From JAOAFX01 sp049700315 (GTDB lineage: Bacteria > Hydrothermota > Tepidihabitantia > SM23-42 > JAOAFX01), in assembly GCA_049700315.1 (NCBI GenBank), contig JBNAVN010000004.1, positions 15,782 through 79,781 on the forward strand: 64,000 nt of DNA. The letters run 5' to 3'. This document shows, piece by piece, positions 42,125-51,517 of this stretch (the stretch's first letter is position 1; every line of letters starts with the position of its first letter). The notes beneath the pieces are model-generated. The model was given only the letters and a program-made list of their open reading frames with translations, made no database searches and was not told where the DNA came from. Position numbers and translations under genes: made by a program.

Positions 42125-43411
42125 ATGAGGGCATTACTTGTTAATCCCTGGATCTATGATTTTAAGGCGTTTGATTTCTGGAACAAACCAATGGGACTTC
42201 TAATTGTTGCTGACATACTGAAAAAATCAGGTTTTGATATTGATTTTATTGATTGTATGGACCGGTCAAATCCATTTTTCAAAACCGAAACTAAAACCGA
42301 CATCCACGGTAGGGGAAAGTATTACTACGAGATTGTTATTAAGCCACATCTTTACACAAATATTCCACGCAGATACAAAAGATATGGTATGCCTGAACAA
42401 ATATTCATAGACCAAATTAAGAGACTCAAAAGACCGGATATAATCTTTGTCACTTCTTCAATGACCTATTGGTACTTCGGCGTAGCCCATGCAGTGAAAA
42501 TATTGAAGGAAAAATTTCCCGATGCTGTGATCGTGCTTGGCGGTTTGTACGCTACACTATGCAAAGAACACGCAGAAAAGAATTCAGGTGCAGATTTTGT
42601 GATTCCTGGTCGGGCTGAAACAGAATTGATAAAATTTTTGCAGGATAAAGGGTATGCCAGAAAATCCGTAGAAACAGAAGGTATAATACCCGACTTTTCT
42701 CATTATGATTCTCTTAATTATGGTGTTATCATTACTTCAAGAGGGTGCCCATTCAGGTGTACTTATTGCGCCACCAAAATCCTGTGGCCTGAATTCTCCT
42801 GTTATGATGTCAAACTAATACTTCAACAAATCGCATATTTCTCGCAAAAAACGCGGAACATTGCATTTTTTGATGATGCCTTATTGTGCAATCCTGGATT
42901 TCCAGTCATTCTCGAAAAAATCATCGCTGAGAATATCAATATCAATCTGCACAGTTCTAATGGACTGCATTGCAGGTTCATTGATAAAGAGATCGCCCGA
43001 CTGATGTTCAGGGCAAACTTTAAAACAATGTATCTCAGCCTTGAAACAACAAATCCCCAGGTTCAGAGGTATACCGGCAATAAAGTCAATACAGATGAGT
43101 TTCTAAAATCTATAAAGATACTAAAAGAGGCAGGGTTTTCTCCACAGCAGATTCATGTGTATCTGCTTTACGGAATACCCGGACAATCTTATGAAGAAAT
43201 CATAGATGGAATTAAATTGTGCCATGGTCTCGGAGTTCATCCCCATCTGTGTGAATTTTCACCCATCCCCCATACTGAAGAATTTCACAGGTCTGGGTTC
43301 AGTATTGAAACCGACCCACTGTATCATAACAATCATTTCTATACCTGGTATTATCCAGAGCCAAAGCCAGACATCTACCAGAAGGTCAAAAAACTTCTCT
43401 CACGCAATTGA
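42125..43411 (+). CDS. B12-binding domain radical SAM protein
   Basis: The 428-residue protein has an N-terminal cobalamin-binding-like domain (ALLVNPWIYDF, IIFVTSSMTYWYFG, VIVLGGLYATLC). It is followed by a radical SAM barrel with the 4Fe-4S motif CPFRCTYCATK. The group (B12-binding radical SAM, also called BchE/P-methylase-like) performs methylations and cyclisations. The substrate is unknown. It is monocistronic with a leaderless promoter. A charged N-terminal insertion is present (KTDIHGRGKYYYE). Confidence 0.85.
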   Translation: MRALLVNPWIYDFKAFDFWNKPMGLLIVADILKKSGFDIDFIDCMDRSNPFFKTETKTDIHGRGKYYYEIVIKPHLYTNIPRRYKRYGMPEQIFIDQIKRLKRPDIIFVTSSMTYWYFGVAHAVKILKEKFPDAVIVLGGLYATLCKEHAEKNSGADFVIPGRAETELIKFLQDKGYARKSVETEGIIPDFSHYDSLNYGVIITSRGCPFRCTYCATKILWPEFSCYDVKLILQQIAYFSQKTRNIAFFDDALLCNPGFPVILEKIIAENININLHSSNGLHCRFIDKEIARLMFRANFKTMYLSLETTNPQVQRYTGNKVNTDEFLKSIKILKEAGFSPQQIHVYLLYGIPGQSYEEIIDGIKLCHGLGVHPHLCEFSPIPHTEEFHRSGFSIETDPLYHNNHFYTWYYPEPKPDIYQKVKKLLSRN

Positions 43412-43470
43412 TTACTGATACCCCAACTTAGAAGTTGCGGCTAAACTTTTTTTCCGCTCCAATTCTTAAT

Positions 43471-45009
43471 CTATCGGTTTTCTTTCTCTATAAAACTTTC
43501 CACATAATTGATGACTTGATCCGGCACATTTCCACCAAATTCTCTGATTCTCAATAAATCCCTTAGCGCAAGGCGATACTCTTGCATATTAAAATATAGA
43601 ACACCACGATTATGATAAGCATCCACCAAAGTAGAGTCTATTGTTATCACTGTATTATAGTCACTGAGGGCACGGGGATAATCACCCATACTACTGTAGA
43701 TATTACCACGATTCATATAGGCATTCAAATACCGCGGATTGATGCTTATTGCCCTGTCAAAATCCTGCAATGCAGATTTGTAATCCTTGTTTTTGCTATA
43801 TATAATACCACGACTATTATATGGCAAGGGAATATCTGGATAATAGTTTATTGCGTGTGTCCACAACATCATACCATCTCTCCAGATACGACATTGATTA
43901 TTTGACATATAAGATGCAAAGCCAAGAACAAAACCTGCAACAACAATTATTAGAATTCTGATTATTCTAACTGCATTCAGATACAGTAAATAAAAAGCAG
44001 TGGCAATTAGATAAAGAAAACCCGTGATACTCAGATATGTGTATCGGTCTGCTAATATCTGTCCAACAGGAAAAAGTTGTAATACAGGAGCCATCAAGAC
44101 CAGAAACACAATTGTAGACAGGATAGTAATCCTCGTATATCTTGATGAAATAACGACCAGGATGATAATTGCAACGATAGAAATTGAGGCAAACCAATAG
44201 TTCTGAACAGGATAGACACAGGATAGCCTTGCAGGAATAACTGTCTTATAAAAATAGAAGAGTAGATTGCTCAATGAAATATTAACCTGTTGCAAAAAAC
44301 TGTACTCACTCTGCTCTAAGGCACCGGCTGTTTTCTGACCGATGACTGCAATATAAAAAAATACTATAGAAAGAATTAAGAAAGGAGCTGTTCTGATTAA
44401 TGATTTTTTTATTGGCTGATTATAAACGAAATACTCAAGAGCCAGTAACACAAAAGGCAGGGTGATTGCAACTGGTTTTGAGAAAAGTGCCATAATATAT
44501 GAGAAGAAAGATAAAATATAATATCCATCCTTTTTCTTATTCTTAAAATAGGTATATGCAATCAGAGAATCAATAAGAAAAAAAGAATAGAGCAGGTCTT
44601 TGCGTCCGGTTACCCAGGCAACAGGTTCAACATGTAGAGGATGCACTGCAAAAAATAGGGCAGTCAAAAAAGATACACCTATCCTCTTACTAATAGCATA
44701 TACAACCCAGAAAATCAGAAGAGTATTCAGTATGTGAAAAATGAGATTGGTTCTATGGTAAACAAAAGGATTAAGACCACCGATTTGATAATCAGTGGCA
44801 AAAGAAAGCATGGTCAGGGGGACATAAGCGCCACCATAGAAACGAGAAAAAAAACTGTTGATATTGTGCCAGTTTAATTGTTGAATATCATTATTTTCAT
44901 AGACATATTTGTCATCATCCCAATTTACAAAATCATTATTCAGACACGGATAAAAGGTCACGAAGCAAATGATCACCAGCAAAGAACATAATCCTATAAC
45001 CCTTATCAT
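43471..45009 (-). CDS. TMTC-like membrane protein with C-terminal TPR repeats
   Basis: The integral membrane protein of about 512 residues has about 11 hydrophobic segments and the DUF1736/TMTC pattern: NWDDDKYVYENN near the N-terminus, then HPLHVEPVAWVTGRKDLL. Three TPR repeats follow (ALQDFDRAISINPRYLNAY, ALSDYNTVITIDSTLVDAY). Eukaryotic TMTCs are O-mannosyltransferases of the GT-C fold, and bacterial members are little known, so glycosyl transfer to secreted proteins is inference. The ATG at 45009 is chosen because it lies 6 nt after a -10 box. The longer frame from a TTG at 45057 would run through the promoter. Confidence 0.75.
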   Translation of the reverse strand: MIRVIGLCSLLVIICFVTFYPCLNNDFVNWDDDKYVYENNDIQQLNWHNINSFFSRFYGGAYVPLTMLSFATDYQIGGLNPFVYHRTNLIFHILNTLLIFWVVYAISKRIGVSFLTALFFAVHPLHVEPVAWVTGRKDLLYSFFLIDSLIAYTYFKNKKKDGYYILSFFSYIMALFSKPVAITLPFVLLALEYFVYNQPIKKSLIRTAPFLILSIVFFYIAVIGQKTAGALEQSEYSFLQQVNISLSNLLFYFYKTVIPARLSCVYPVQNYWFASISIVAIIILVVISSRYTRITILSTIVFLVLMAPVLQLFPVGQILADRYTYLSITGFLYLIATAFYLLYLNAVRIIRILIIVVAGFVLGFASYMSNNQCRIWRDGMMLWTHAINYYPDIPLPYNSRGIIYSKNKDYKSALQDFDRAISINPRYLNAYMNRGNIYSSMGDYPRALSDYNTVITIDSTLVDAYHNRGVLYFNMQEYRLALRDLLRIREFGGNVPDQVINYVESFIEKENR

Positions 45010-45015
45010 AGTATG

Positions 45016-45043
45016 AGTATAAAGAAATTTGATAAAAAGGCAA
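45016..45043 (-). promoter_or_regulatory. Leaderless promoter of the TMTC-like gene
   Basis: On the minus strand: TTGCCT (45038-45043), a 16-bp spacer and TATACT (45016-45021), then 6 nt to the ATG at 45009. The divergent pstS promoter starts 24 bp away. Confidence 0.65.
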
Positions 45044-45067
45044 GATAACAAATACAATCAACAAACA

Positions 45068-45095
45068 TTGACATAAGCCATTTTTTATGTAAAAT
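45068..45095 (+). promoter_or_regulatory. Leaderless promoter of the pst-phoU operon
   Basis: TTGACA (45068-45073), a 16-bp spacer and TAAAAT (45090-45095), then 5 nt to the GTG at 45101. I see no clear Pho box overlapping the -35 region. Confidence 0.7.
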
Positions 45096-45100
45096 TCCCT

Positions 45101-45895
45101 GTGCGACGCCTTCTCCTGATAATTTCCTTACTACTATTTGCCTGTTCTCAAAAATCCGGAAATATCGTCATTGCTGGCTCAACCTCGGTTCAGCCTTTTA
45201 TTGAAAAACTTGCTGAAGAGTATATGGCAAAAAATCCAAATATCAAAATCAATGTTCAGGGTGGAGGTTCAACCGCAGGTATCCAGTCAGTATTTAATAA
45301 AACCTGCGCTATTGGCACATCCTCAAGACATTTACAGGAATCAGAACAAAACCTTTGTACATTTATTATGGCCGTGGACGGAATCACCATCATCGTGCAT
45401 CCAGACAATTCACTCACGAATTTGACCCATGATGAACTCAAGGATATATTCGCCGGTAAAATAACCAACTGGAAACAGGTTGGTGGGCCTGATAAGAAGA
45501 TAATTGCTGTAACGCGCGAAGAAGGCTCAGGTACAAGGGCGGCATTTGAGGAATTGATTATGCACAACACCGCAATAAGCGATGCCTGCCTTGTTCAAGA
45601 TTCAAACGGTGCAATCAGAGAAATAGTTGCCAATACACCCCAGGCAATCGGTTATATTTCTTCAGGACTTGTAGATAAGAGAGTAAAACCTTTATCAATT
45701 GACAATGTTCAACCGTCTGTTGAGAATCTTGAAAATGGATCATATAAGTTTGTCCGCCCTTTTATATTGCTAACAAAAGAGGAACCAACCGGCGCGGTCA
45801 AATCCTTCATTGAATATGTACTTTCGCAAGAAGCCCAGGAAATCCTGCTACACGAAGGTTTGATTCCTGTGCCTGTGCAGGATAATAACAAATGA
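45101..45895 (+). CDS. pstS: Phosphate ABC transporter substrate-binding protein
   Basis: This 264-residue periplasmic-type phosphate receptor has a lipoprotein signal (LLFACSQ, Cys at about residue 15). The phosphate-binding signatures are AGSTSVQPF, GGGSTAGIQSV and TREEGSGTRAAFEE. The gene starts with GTG, and the leaderless promoter puts the mRNA 5' end at that codon. It is followed by pstC with a 4-bp overlap. Confidence 0.95.
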   Translation: MRRLLLIISLLLFACSQKSGNIVIAGSTSVQPFIEKLAEEYMAKNPNIKINVQGGGSTAGIQSVFNKTCAIGTSSRHLQESEQNLCTFIMAVDGITIIVHPDNSLTNLTHDELKDIFAGKITNWKQVGGPDKKIIAVTREEGSGTRAAFEELIMHNTAISDACLVQDSNGAIREIVANTPQAIGYISSGLVDKRVKPLSIDNVQPSVENLENGSYKFVRPFILLTKEEPTGAVKSFIEYVLSQEAQEILLHEGLIPVPVQDNNK

Positions 45896-46725
45896 AAGAA
45901 CGAATTTCGGAAAAAATTTTGTTAATCATATCCTTTTCCGCAGTTTTCTCCCTTTTGTTAATAACAATTTTTATCTTTGCTCAAGGAATTCCCCTGATTT
46001 TCAAGGTTGGACTGAAGAATTTCTTTTCAATCCATTGGGCACCCACCAAAGGTCATTTTGGCATACTTTCAATGATTGTTGGTTCAATTTCAGTCACTCT
46101 GGGTGCACTTGTTGTTGGTGTTCCCCTGAGTTTAGCCTGTTCAATATTTCTTGCCGAATTTGCACCGCCACCAGTACAGAAAATTCTCAAACCAATCATT
46201 GAACTGCTCGCCGGTATCCCTTCGGTTGTTTATGGTTTTATCGGCATTGTAATACTTGTTCCATTGATAAGAGAAACACTCGGAGGCTCGGGATTTTCAG
46301 TATTGACAGCATCCATAATTCTGGGAATTATGATTTTGCCGACCATTGTCAGCATTTCCTATGATTCACTCGTGGCAGTTCCCCAAACATACCGCGAAGG
46401 TTCCTATGCACTCGGTGCCACAAAATGGCAGACAGTCTTAATGGTCCTGTTCCCATCTGCACGTTCAGGAATTATTGCCGCAATCATTCTTGGAATGGGT
46501 AGGGCAATCGGTGAAACGATGGCAGTGATAATGATTGCTGGTAATGCACTTAAGATTCCTGTATCAATCCTTGACCCAGTCAGGACGATCACCTCAACCA
46601 TTGCCCTGGAGTTAGGTTATTCTACTGGTGACCATCGTGCTGCGCTCTTTGCGTGTGGCTCAATTCTGTTCATCATAATTGTCTTGTTGAATATCATCGC
46701 AACAAAAATCGCCCGTAGAGAATGA
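45892..46725 (+). CDS. pstC: Phosphate ABC transporter permease PstC
   Basis: This 277-residue inner-membrane permease has about six segments. The family loop coupling to PstB is present (ALGATKWQTVLMVLFPSARSGI), as is GRAIGETMAVIM. It pairs with PstA to form the channel. Its ATG overlaps the pstS stop, and its TGA overlaps the pstA ATG. Confidence 0.95.
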   Translation: MKERISEKILLIISFSAVFSLLLITIFIFAQGIPLIFKVGLKNFFSIHWAPTKGHFGILSMIVGSISVTLGALVVGVPLSLACSIFLAEFAPPPVQKILKPIIELLAGIPSVVYGFIGIVILVPLIRETLGGSGFSVLTASIILGIMILPTIVSISYDSLVAVPQTYREGSYALGATKWQTVLMVLFPSARSGIIAAIILGMGRAIGETMAVIMIAGNALKIPVSILDPVRTITSTIALELGYSTGDHRAALFACGSILFIIIVLLNIIATKIARRE

Positions 46726-47564
46726 CCCTTAGAATAGGACCAAGAACCAATCAGATTATTGCATACATATTTTTGCTGGTCTGTACCATATCTGTAATCT
46801 CAATCCTCTTTTTTATCATTGCCTTTGTCTTCAAGAACGGCATAACTTCATTAACCTGGGAATTTTTGACCGAAAAAACCAGAGCCATGGGTAGAGAAGG
46901 AGGTATCTTTCCATCAATCATTGGAACTTTTGTGGTCACTGTGTTTGCCATCATCGTTGCAACACCCCTTGGTGTTGGGAGTGCTCTTTATCTCACCGAA
47001 TATACCAGAGACAGTGCCACAAGAAGATTGATAAGTTTTGGTGCTGATTGTCTGGCAGGTGTTCCCTCAATCATTTTCGGTCTTTTTGGATTTATCTTCT
47101 TTGTCATTACACTAAAATTAGGCTGGAGTATTGTTTCTGGAGGTTTTACCCTGGCTGTTATGATTCTACCTACTATTATCAGAACTTCTGAAGAAGCAAT
47201 CAAGGCAGTGCCCAAGTCTTACCGTGAAATAAGTTATTCTCTCGGTGTTGGCAAAATAGACACAATCTTCAAGATCGTTCTGCCCACCGCCTTTCCCGGC
47301 ATCCTCACAGGAATCATTCTTGGTATTGGCAGGGCAGTCAGTGAAACAGCTGCAGTAATTTTTACTGCGGGATCATCCCTGAATATCCCAACTTCGGTAT
47401 TCTCTTCAACCCGCACCCTGGCTGTTCACTTTTACATACTTGCTCGCGAAGGAATATCAATGCCCAAGGCATACGGCACTGCAACTGTTTTGATCATTAG
47501 CATTCTATTCATTAATTTTATTGCCTACCGATTAATGCACAGGTTTATCGCAAGATATTATTGA
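46722..47564 (+). CDS. pstA: Phosphate ABC transporter permease PstA
   Basis: This 280-residue second permease of the phosphate channel has six predicted segments, with SLGVGKIDTIFKIVLPTAFPGI as coupling loop and GRAVSETAAVIF. It is translationally coupled to pstC (4-bp overlap), and its stop lies 1 bp before pstB1. Confidence 0.95.
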   Translation: MTLRIGPRTNQIIAYIFLLVCTISVISILFFIIAFVFKNGITSLTWEFLTEKTRAMGREGGIFPSIIGTFVVTVFAIIVATPLGVGSALYLTEYTRDSATRRLISFGADCLAGVPSIIFGLFGFIFFVITLKLGWSIVSGGFTLAVMILPTIIRTSEEAIKAVPKSYREISYSLGVGKIDTIFKIVLPTAFPGILTGIILGIGRAVSETAAVIFTAGSSLNIPTSVFSSTRTLAVHFYILAREGISMPKAYGTATVLIISILFINFIAYRLMHRFIARYY

Positions 47565-47565
47565 A

Positions 47566-48315
47566 ATGCAGATACCAAAGATCAAAATAACCGGCCTCAA
47601 TCTTTTCTATGGCGATTTTCATGCATTAAGAAATATCAATTTAGATATCTACGCCCATGAAATCTTTGCCATTATTGGACCGGCAAATTCTGGTAAGAGT
47701 TCTCTGCTAAGGGCGATAAACAGACTTGTAGATCTGGATAGTGCGGTTACTCAGGGTGAAATAAGGTTAGATGATGTTGACATAAAAGATATCCCAGTAA
47801 ATGAGTTGCGTCGCCGGGTTGGTCTGATATTTGCCACACCAATTGTATTACCTGGATCAATCTACAAAAATATTGTCTATGGTCCTAAAATGCATAACCA
47901 TTATACAAAAAAGCAACTTGATGAACTGGTTCATTTTTCACTTACCTCAGCTGGACTCTGGGATGAAGTAAAAGACCGACTATGGGACTCTGCTTCCAGT
48001 CTTTCTGGTGGCCAGCAGCAAAGATTATGTATTGCACGAAGTATTGCCCTGAAACCAGAAGTAATTATGATGGACGAACCCTGTTCTGGATTAGACCCTA
48101 TTTCCACAACAAAAATAGAAAAAACGATGCTCAACCTGCAGGATAGATTCACCTTCATTCTGGTAACCAACAATACAAAACAGGCAGCACGTATAAGTAC
48201 CAGGACTGCATTTTTTCTTGCTGGTGAACTTATTGAAGTTGCACCAACTGAACAAATATTTACGGCACCCAGAGACAGACGCACGAATGATTACATAATA
48301 GGACGGTTCGGATGA
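47566..48315 (+). CDS. pstB: Phosphate transporter ATPase PstB, subunit 1 (signature intact, Q- and H-loops lost)
   Basis: The ABC ATPase has 249 residues. Walker A is GPANSGKSS (38-46), the signature LSGGQQQR is intact (146-153), and Walker B is MMDEP (168-172). The Q-loop Gln is Ala (A90, in GLIFATP where PstB has VFQRP), and the H-switch His is Asn (N202, in VTNNTKQ where PstB has VTHNMQQ). These losses should cripple hydrolysis at the site that uses its own Walker motifs, while the signature can still serve the partner. It overlaps pstB2 by 4 bp. Confidence 0.92.
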   Translation: MQIPKIKITGLNLFYGDFHALRNINLDIYAHEIFAIIGPANSGKSSLLRAINRLVDLDSAVTQGEIRLDDVDIKDIPVNELRRRVGLIFATPIVLPGSIYKNIVYGPKMHNHYTKKQLDELVHFSLTSAGLWDEVKDRLWDSASSLSGGQQQRLCIARSIALKPEVIMMDEPCSGLDPISTTKIEKTMLNLQDRFTFILVTNNTKQAARISTRTAFFLAGELIEVAPTEQIFTAPRDRRTNDYIIGRFG

Positions 48316-49061
48316 TCATTAAAACAATCAACCTGAATTTGTTTTATGATAAATTCCAGGCACTAAAAAATATTAATCTTGAGATAAAAGAAAATTTGAT
48401 TACGGGTATAATCGGACCCTCGGGATGCGGCAAGTCTACACTTCTACGCACCTTTAATAGAATGAACGATCTGATTTCTAAGGTCAGAATTACGGGCAGT
48501 GTCATTGTTGATGAAGAGGATATATATTCACCTCTGTGTGATCTGATATTTTTGAGGAAAAAAGTTGGAATGGTGTTTCAGCGTCCTAATACATTCCCTC
48601 TCTCAATCTTTGACAATGTCGCTTATGGACCAAGGGTATGGGGTATAACCAATAAGAAAGTTCTTGGTGAAATTGTTGAACGTTCTTTAAATGCGGTTGC
48701 CATGTTTGACGAAGTGAAAGACATACTTAACAAATCCGCCTTAAGCCTTTCACCGGAGAGACAACAAAGATTGTGCATTGCCCGTTTACTTGCTGTAGAA
48801 CCTGAAATACTCTTGATGGATGAGCCCTGCTCAGCCCTTGATCCAATAGCCACAACCCATATTGAAGAATTGTTGATTGAATTAAAAAAGAATTACACGA
48901 TTATAATCGTAACCCACAATATGCAGCAAGCAGCACGCATTGCTGATGAAGTTGGTTTTATGCTGTTAGGTGAATTGATAGAATTTGATAAGGCAAAAAA
49001 AATATTTACAAATCCGTCTGATGAGAGAACATTTAACTACATCAGCGGAAGATTTGGTTAA
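48312..49061 (+). CDS. pstB: Phosphate transporter ATPase PstB, subunit 2 (signature degenerate)
   Basis: The ABC ATPase has 249 residues. Walker A GPSGCGKST (35-43), Q-loop VFQRPN (Q90), Walker B LMDEP and H-switch VTHNMQQ (H202) are all canonical. The ABC signature reads LSPERQQR (146-153) in place of LSGGQQQR. Its losses complement those of PstB1. In a PstB1/PstB2 dimer one ATP site would be fully canonical (PstB2 Walkers with PstB1 signature) and the other degenerate. It lies between pstB1 and phoU. Confidence 0.92.
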   Translation: MIIKTINLNLFYDKFQALKNINLEIKENLITGIIGPSGCGKSTLLRTFNRMNDLISKVRITGSVIVDEEDIYSPLCDLIFLRKKVGMVFQRPNTFPLSIFDNVAYGPRVWGITNKKVLGEIVERSLNAVAMFDEVKDILNKSALSLSPERQQRLCIARLLAVEPEILLMDEPCSALDPIATTHIEELLIELKKNYTIIIVTHNMQQAARIADEVGFMLLGELIEFDKAKKIFTNPSDERTFNYISGRFG

Positions 49062-49064
49062 TAC

Positions 49065-49070
49065 AGGAGG
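49065..49070 (+). promoter_or_regulatory. Ribosome-binding site deciding the phoU start
   Basis: AGGAGG lies 4 nt before the ATG at 49075, favouring it over the in-frame upstream start at 48985 inside pstB2. Confidence 0.8.
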
Positions 49071-49074
49071 AAAA

Positions 49075-49755
49075 ATGGCAAATTATTTTGATGAAGAACT
49101 TAAGAGCCTGAAGAATGAAGTCCTCACTATGGCTACAATGGTGGAAGACTCAATAAGTAAATCCCTTGAAGCCCTGAAAAAAAGAGATCTGAAGATCGCC
49201 GCAGAAATCAAGCAAATTGACAAGCGAATTGACAAAATGGAGATTGCCATTGAAGAGAGATGCATTGAACTGATCGCCCGACATCAGCCAGTCGGCTCTG
49301 ATCTGAGATTTCTGATAGGCGCAATAAAGATGAACAATGATCTGGAACGGATGGGTGACCATGCTGTAAATATTGCGGACTGTGTGCAATTTCTTATTGA
49401 CCAGCCGCGCATTAAACCTATATCAAACATCTGGACAATGGCAAAGATCGTCAATGAAATGTTAAAAGAAAGTGTAGACAGTTTTATTGCCAACGATGCA
49501 GTCAGGGCGCAGAAAGTTTGCGAAAGAGACAGCACTGTAGATGAAATGCGCAATGAGATAATCAGAATAACTCTCACCTATATGCTTGAGGAACCAGAGA
49601 AGATTGGTTCAGCAATACAATATTTTCTTGTCGCAAAAAATCTGGAACGAATTGCTGACCTTTCAACGAACATCTGTGAGGATACAATCTATATCAGCCA
49701 GGCGCGCATAATCAAACATCATATTGAAGAAGAAAAGAAAAACAAACCTGTATAG
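49075..49755 (+). CDS. phoU: Phosphate transport regulator PhoU
   Basis: The 226-residue all-helical protein is made of two PhoU repeats with metal-binding motifs (KMNNDLERMGDHAVNIADC and KNLERIADLSTNICED). PhoU links Pst activity to phosphate signalling. The start is the ATG at 49075 (MANYFDEEL), preceded by AGGAGG. It ends the pst operon. Confidence 0.94.
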   Translation: MANYFDEELKSLKNEVLTMATMVEDSISKSLEALKKRDLKIAAEIKQIDKRIDKMEIAIEERCIELIARHQPVGSDLRFLIGAIKMNNDLERMGDHAVNIADCVQFLIDQPRIKPISNIWTMAKIVNEMLKESVDSFIANDAVRAQKVCERDSTVDEMRNEIIRITLTYMLEEPEKIGSAIQYFLVAKNLERIADLSTNICEDTIYISQARIIKHHIEEEKKNKPV

Positions 49756-49758
49756 TAT

Positions 49759-51084
49759 TCAGTCCAGACGGTTCATTTTTTTGATAGCAATACTCTTTAT
49801 CTCTTCAGATTGAGCAATCAGACGAGCATTTAGATAATCCTGCCGGGCATTTCTTTTGTCACCCATTGCCTGCGCTGCATCACCGGCGAGTATAAGTGCT
49901 CGTGCTGATCTGTCTCGCTGGTCCTTAAAAGTCTCACTTGCCAATAGATAATTCTCCCGTGCCAGTGCATAATCTCTTGTTTTGAAATAAATATCACCCA
50001 GTTTTAGAAAAATTTCTGGTCTTGAACCAACTTTCTCCAGCATCCCTTTGACGATTATTATTGCCTGATGATAATCACCCTGCTTTTCCATTAGTCCGGC
50101 CCATTGCAGATAGGCGTCTATGATGAATTTTGATTCCGGATAGTCACTTATTAACGACTGGAGCACAACAATTGCCTCTTCCTGCTGACCTATCCTTTCA
50201 TAGATTCCGGCAATTTCCATCAATGCCTTATCCTGATATTTCCCACTATTTCTCAATAAACTCCAATAGTGCAAGGATGAATCATATTTTTGTTCGTTGC
50301 AGAAAAGATTTGCAAGTTCAACAATTGCATAAGTATAAAAATCGCCCGTGTCCTTTTTTGCCACCAATGTTGACAGGACAATTCTGTATCCTTGATTATC
50401 ACCAAGCAACTTGTAAACGTTTGCCCTTTCAAAGAGTGCTTCAGTAATCACGGGCGAATCAGGATAAGTAGTTTGCAGGCGGTCAAGTAACGCCAGAGCA
50501 GAATAATATTCCTTATTCTCCAGATGGATTCTTGATATCCTTAGCATAGCCTTTGCAACAATACCCCCTGATTTTGTCGTATCTGAATTTGTATCAATAA
50601 AATGATACAATGCATCAGAGAGATTCTTGTATTCACCGAGTCGGTATAGTACCTCATGGATCTTCAGGTCGGCTTCTTGCATATTCGCTTCTCCGCAATT
50701 AAGATTTTTGACTTCTTTATATATTTTTAGTGCTGAATGATATTTTTTTTGCTCAAATAGGGCATCGCCTATTCTCAATTTTGCTTGAATATTGTAGTCT
50801 GATTCTGGATATAAAGTGTCCAAAGTATTCCAACATTCCATTGCCTGATCATATAACCCATTTTTGAAATTTATTTCGCCCAGATAATAAAGTACACGTG
50901 GTCTGTAAATGGATGAAGGATACAAATCATAATGTTGTAGTAGAATTTCTTCAGCGTCTTTCCATTTGCCTGTTAAGTATTTTTCATAACCCTTGTAAAA
51001 AAGTAGAGAATCTTCTTTACCGGGTAGTAGTTGAAAACAAACAATCAAACAAAATGTGCTACTCAAGTGGAACATCTGAAACAA
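49759..51084 (-). CDS. Secreted tetratricopeptide-repeat protein
   Basis: The protein has 441 residues with a hydrophobic N-terminus (FCLIVCFQLLPG) that looks like a signal peptide. At least eight TPR-like helical pairs follow, in the BamD/YbgF-like style (LYDQAMECWNTLDTLYPESDY and QEEAIVVLQSLISDYPESKF are examples). It probably acts as an envelope scaffold. Its start overlaps the previous gene by 26 bp, so it is coupled to the xerC operon. The exact start (51084 or the next ATG at 51075) is open. Confidence 0.7.
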   Translation of the reverse strand: MFQMFHLSSTFCLIVCFQLLPGKEDSLLFYKGYEKYLTGKWKDAEEILLQHYDLYPSSIYRPRVLYYLGEINFKNGLYDQAMECWNTLDTLYPESDYNIQAKLRIGDALFEQKKYHSALKIYKEVKNLNCGEANMQEADLKIHEVLYRLGEYKNLSDALYHFIDTNSDTTKSGGIVAKAMLRISRIHLENKEYYSALALLDRLQTTYPDSPVITEALFERANVYKLLGDNQGYRIVLSTLVAKKDTGDFYTYAIVELANLFCNEQKYDSSLHYWSLLRNSGKYQDKALMEIAGIYERIGQQEEAIVVLQSLISDYPESKFIIDAYLQWAGLMEKQGDYHQAIIIVKGMLEKVGSRPEIFLKLGDIYFKTRDYALARENYLLASETFKDQRDRSARALILAGDAAQAMGDKRNARQDYLNARLIAQSEEIKSIAIKKMNRLD

Positions 51085-51517
51085 AAATCTTCACTATCTT
51101 GTTTTTACGAATATCATATACGAAAAGAATCTGATAACCAGCAAAAACGGAATCATTATAGATATGCGCAAAATATCTCAGCAGAAGAATTTGATTGTCC
51201 TCGTCGAGCCAGGTGAACTTATATTGATACACCAGTTTTTGGGTGATTGTAAAATACTGTTTTGTCATAATTGGAAGAAGGTCCAAATTCCTTTCAATCT
51301 CCCGCCGACACCGGTTGACATATCCTTCATATTGAGCAGGATGGGGCATATACTTGAGAGTACCCGGGTAATTTCCTTTTTCAACAAGCTCATAATTTCC
51401 GCGACGCACTTGATGCCAGATGTCAGCCTGTGTGCAACAAATAGAAAGGATAATAAACAATAGAACCGGCATCCTCTGGGTATTTGGTATTTGACATTCG
51501 GTATTTGAATATTTCAT
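51059..51517 (-). CDS. Uncharacterised exported protein
   Basis: The 152-residue protein has no family I recognise. A signal-like hydrophobic stretch (PVLLFIILSICCTQA) is followed by a mixed alpha/beta domain (YFTITQKLVYQYKFTW, GYQILFVYDIRKNKIVKI). The first ATG (51517) overlaps the xerC stop as ATGA. A second ATG at 51472 would give a signal peptide of normal length, and the 15 residues between (KYSNTECQIPNTQ) look like translated intergenic repeat. The third gene of the operon overlaps its end. Confidence 0.55.
   Translation of the reverse strand: MKYSNTECQIPNTQRMPVLLFIILSICCTQADIWHQVRRGNYELVEKGNYPGTLKYMPHPAQYEGYVNRCRREIERNLDLLPIMTKQYFTITQKLVYQYKFTWLDEDNQILLLRYFAHIYNDSVFAGYQILFVYDIRKNKIVKIFVSDVPLE

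Noticed and set aside
45010..45100. Pho box before pstS
   Set aside because: No repeated CTGTCAT-like words are found; only the basal promoter is visible.
48985..49074. Longer N-terminus for phoU inside pstB2
   Set aside because: AGGAGG directly precedes the ATG at 49075, and PhoU proteins start with this region.
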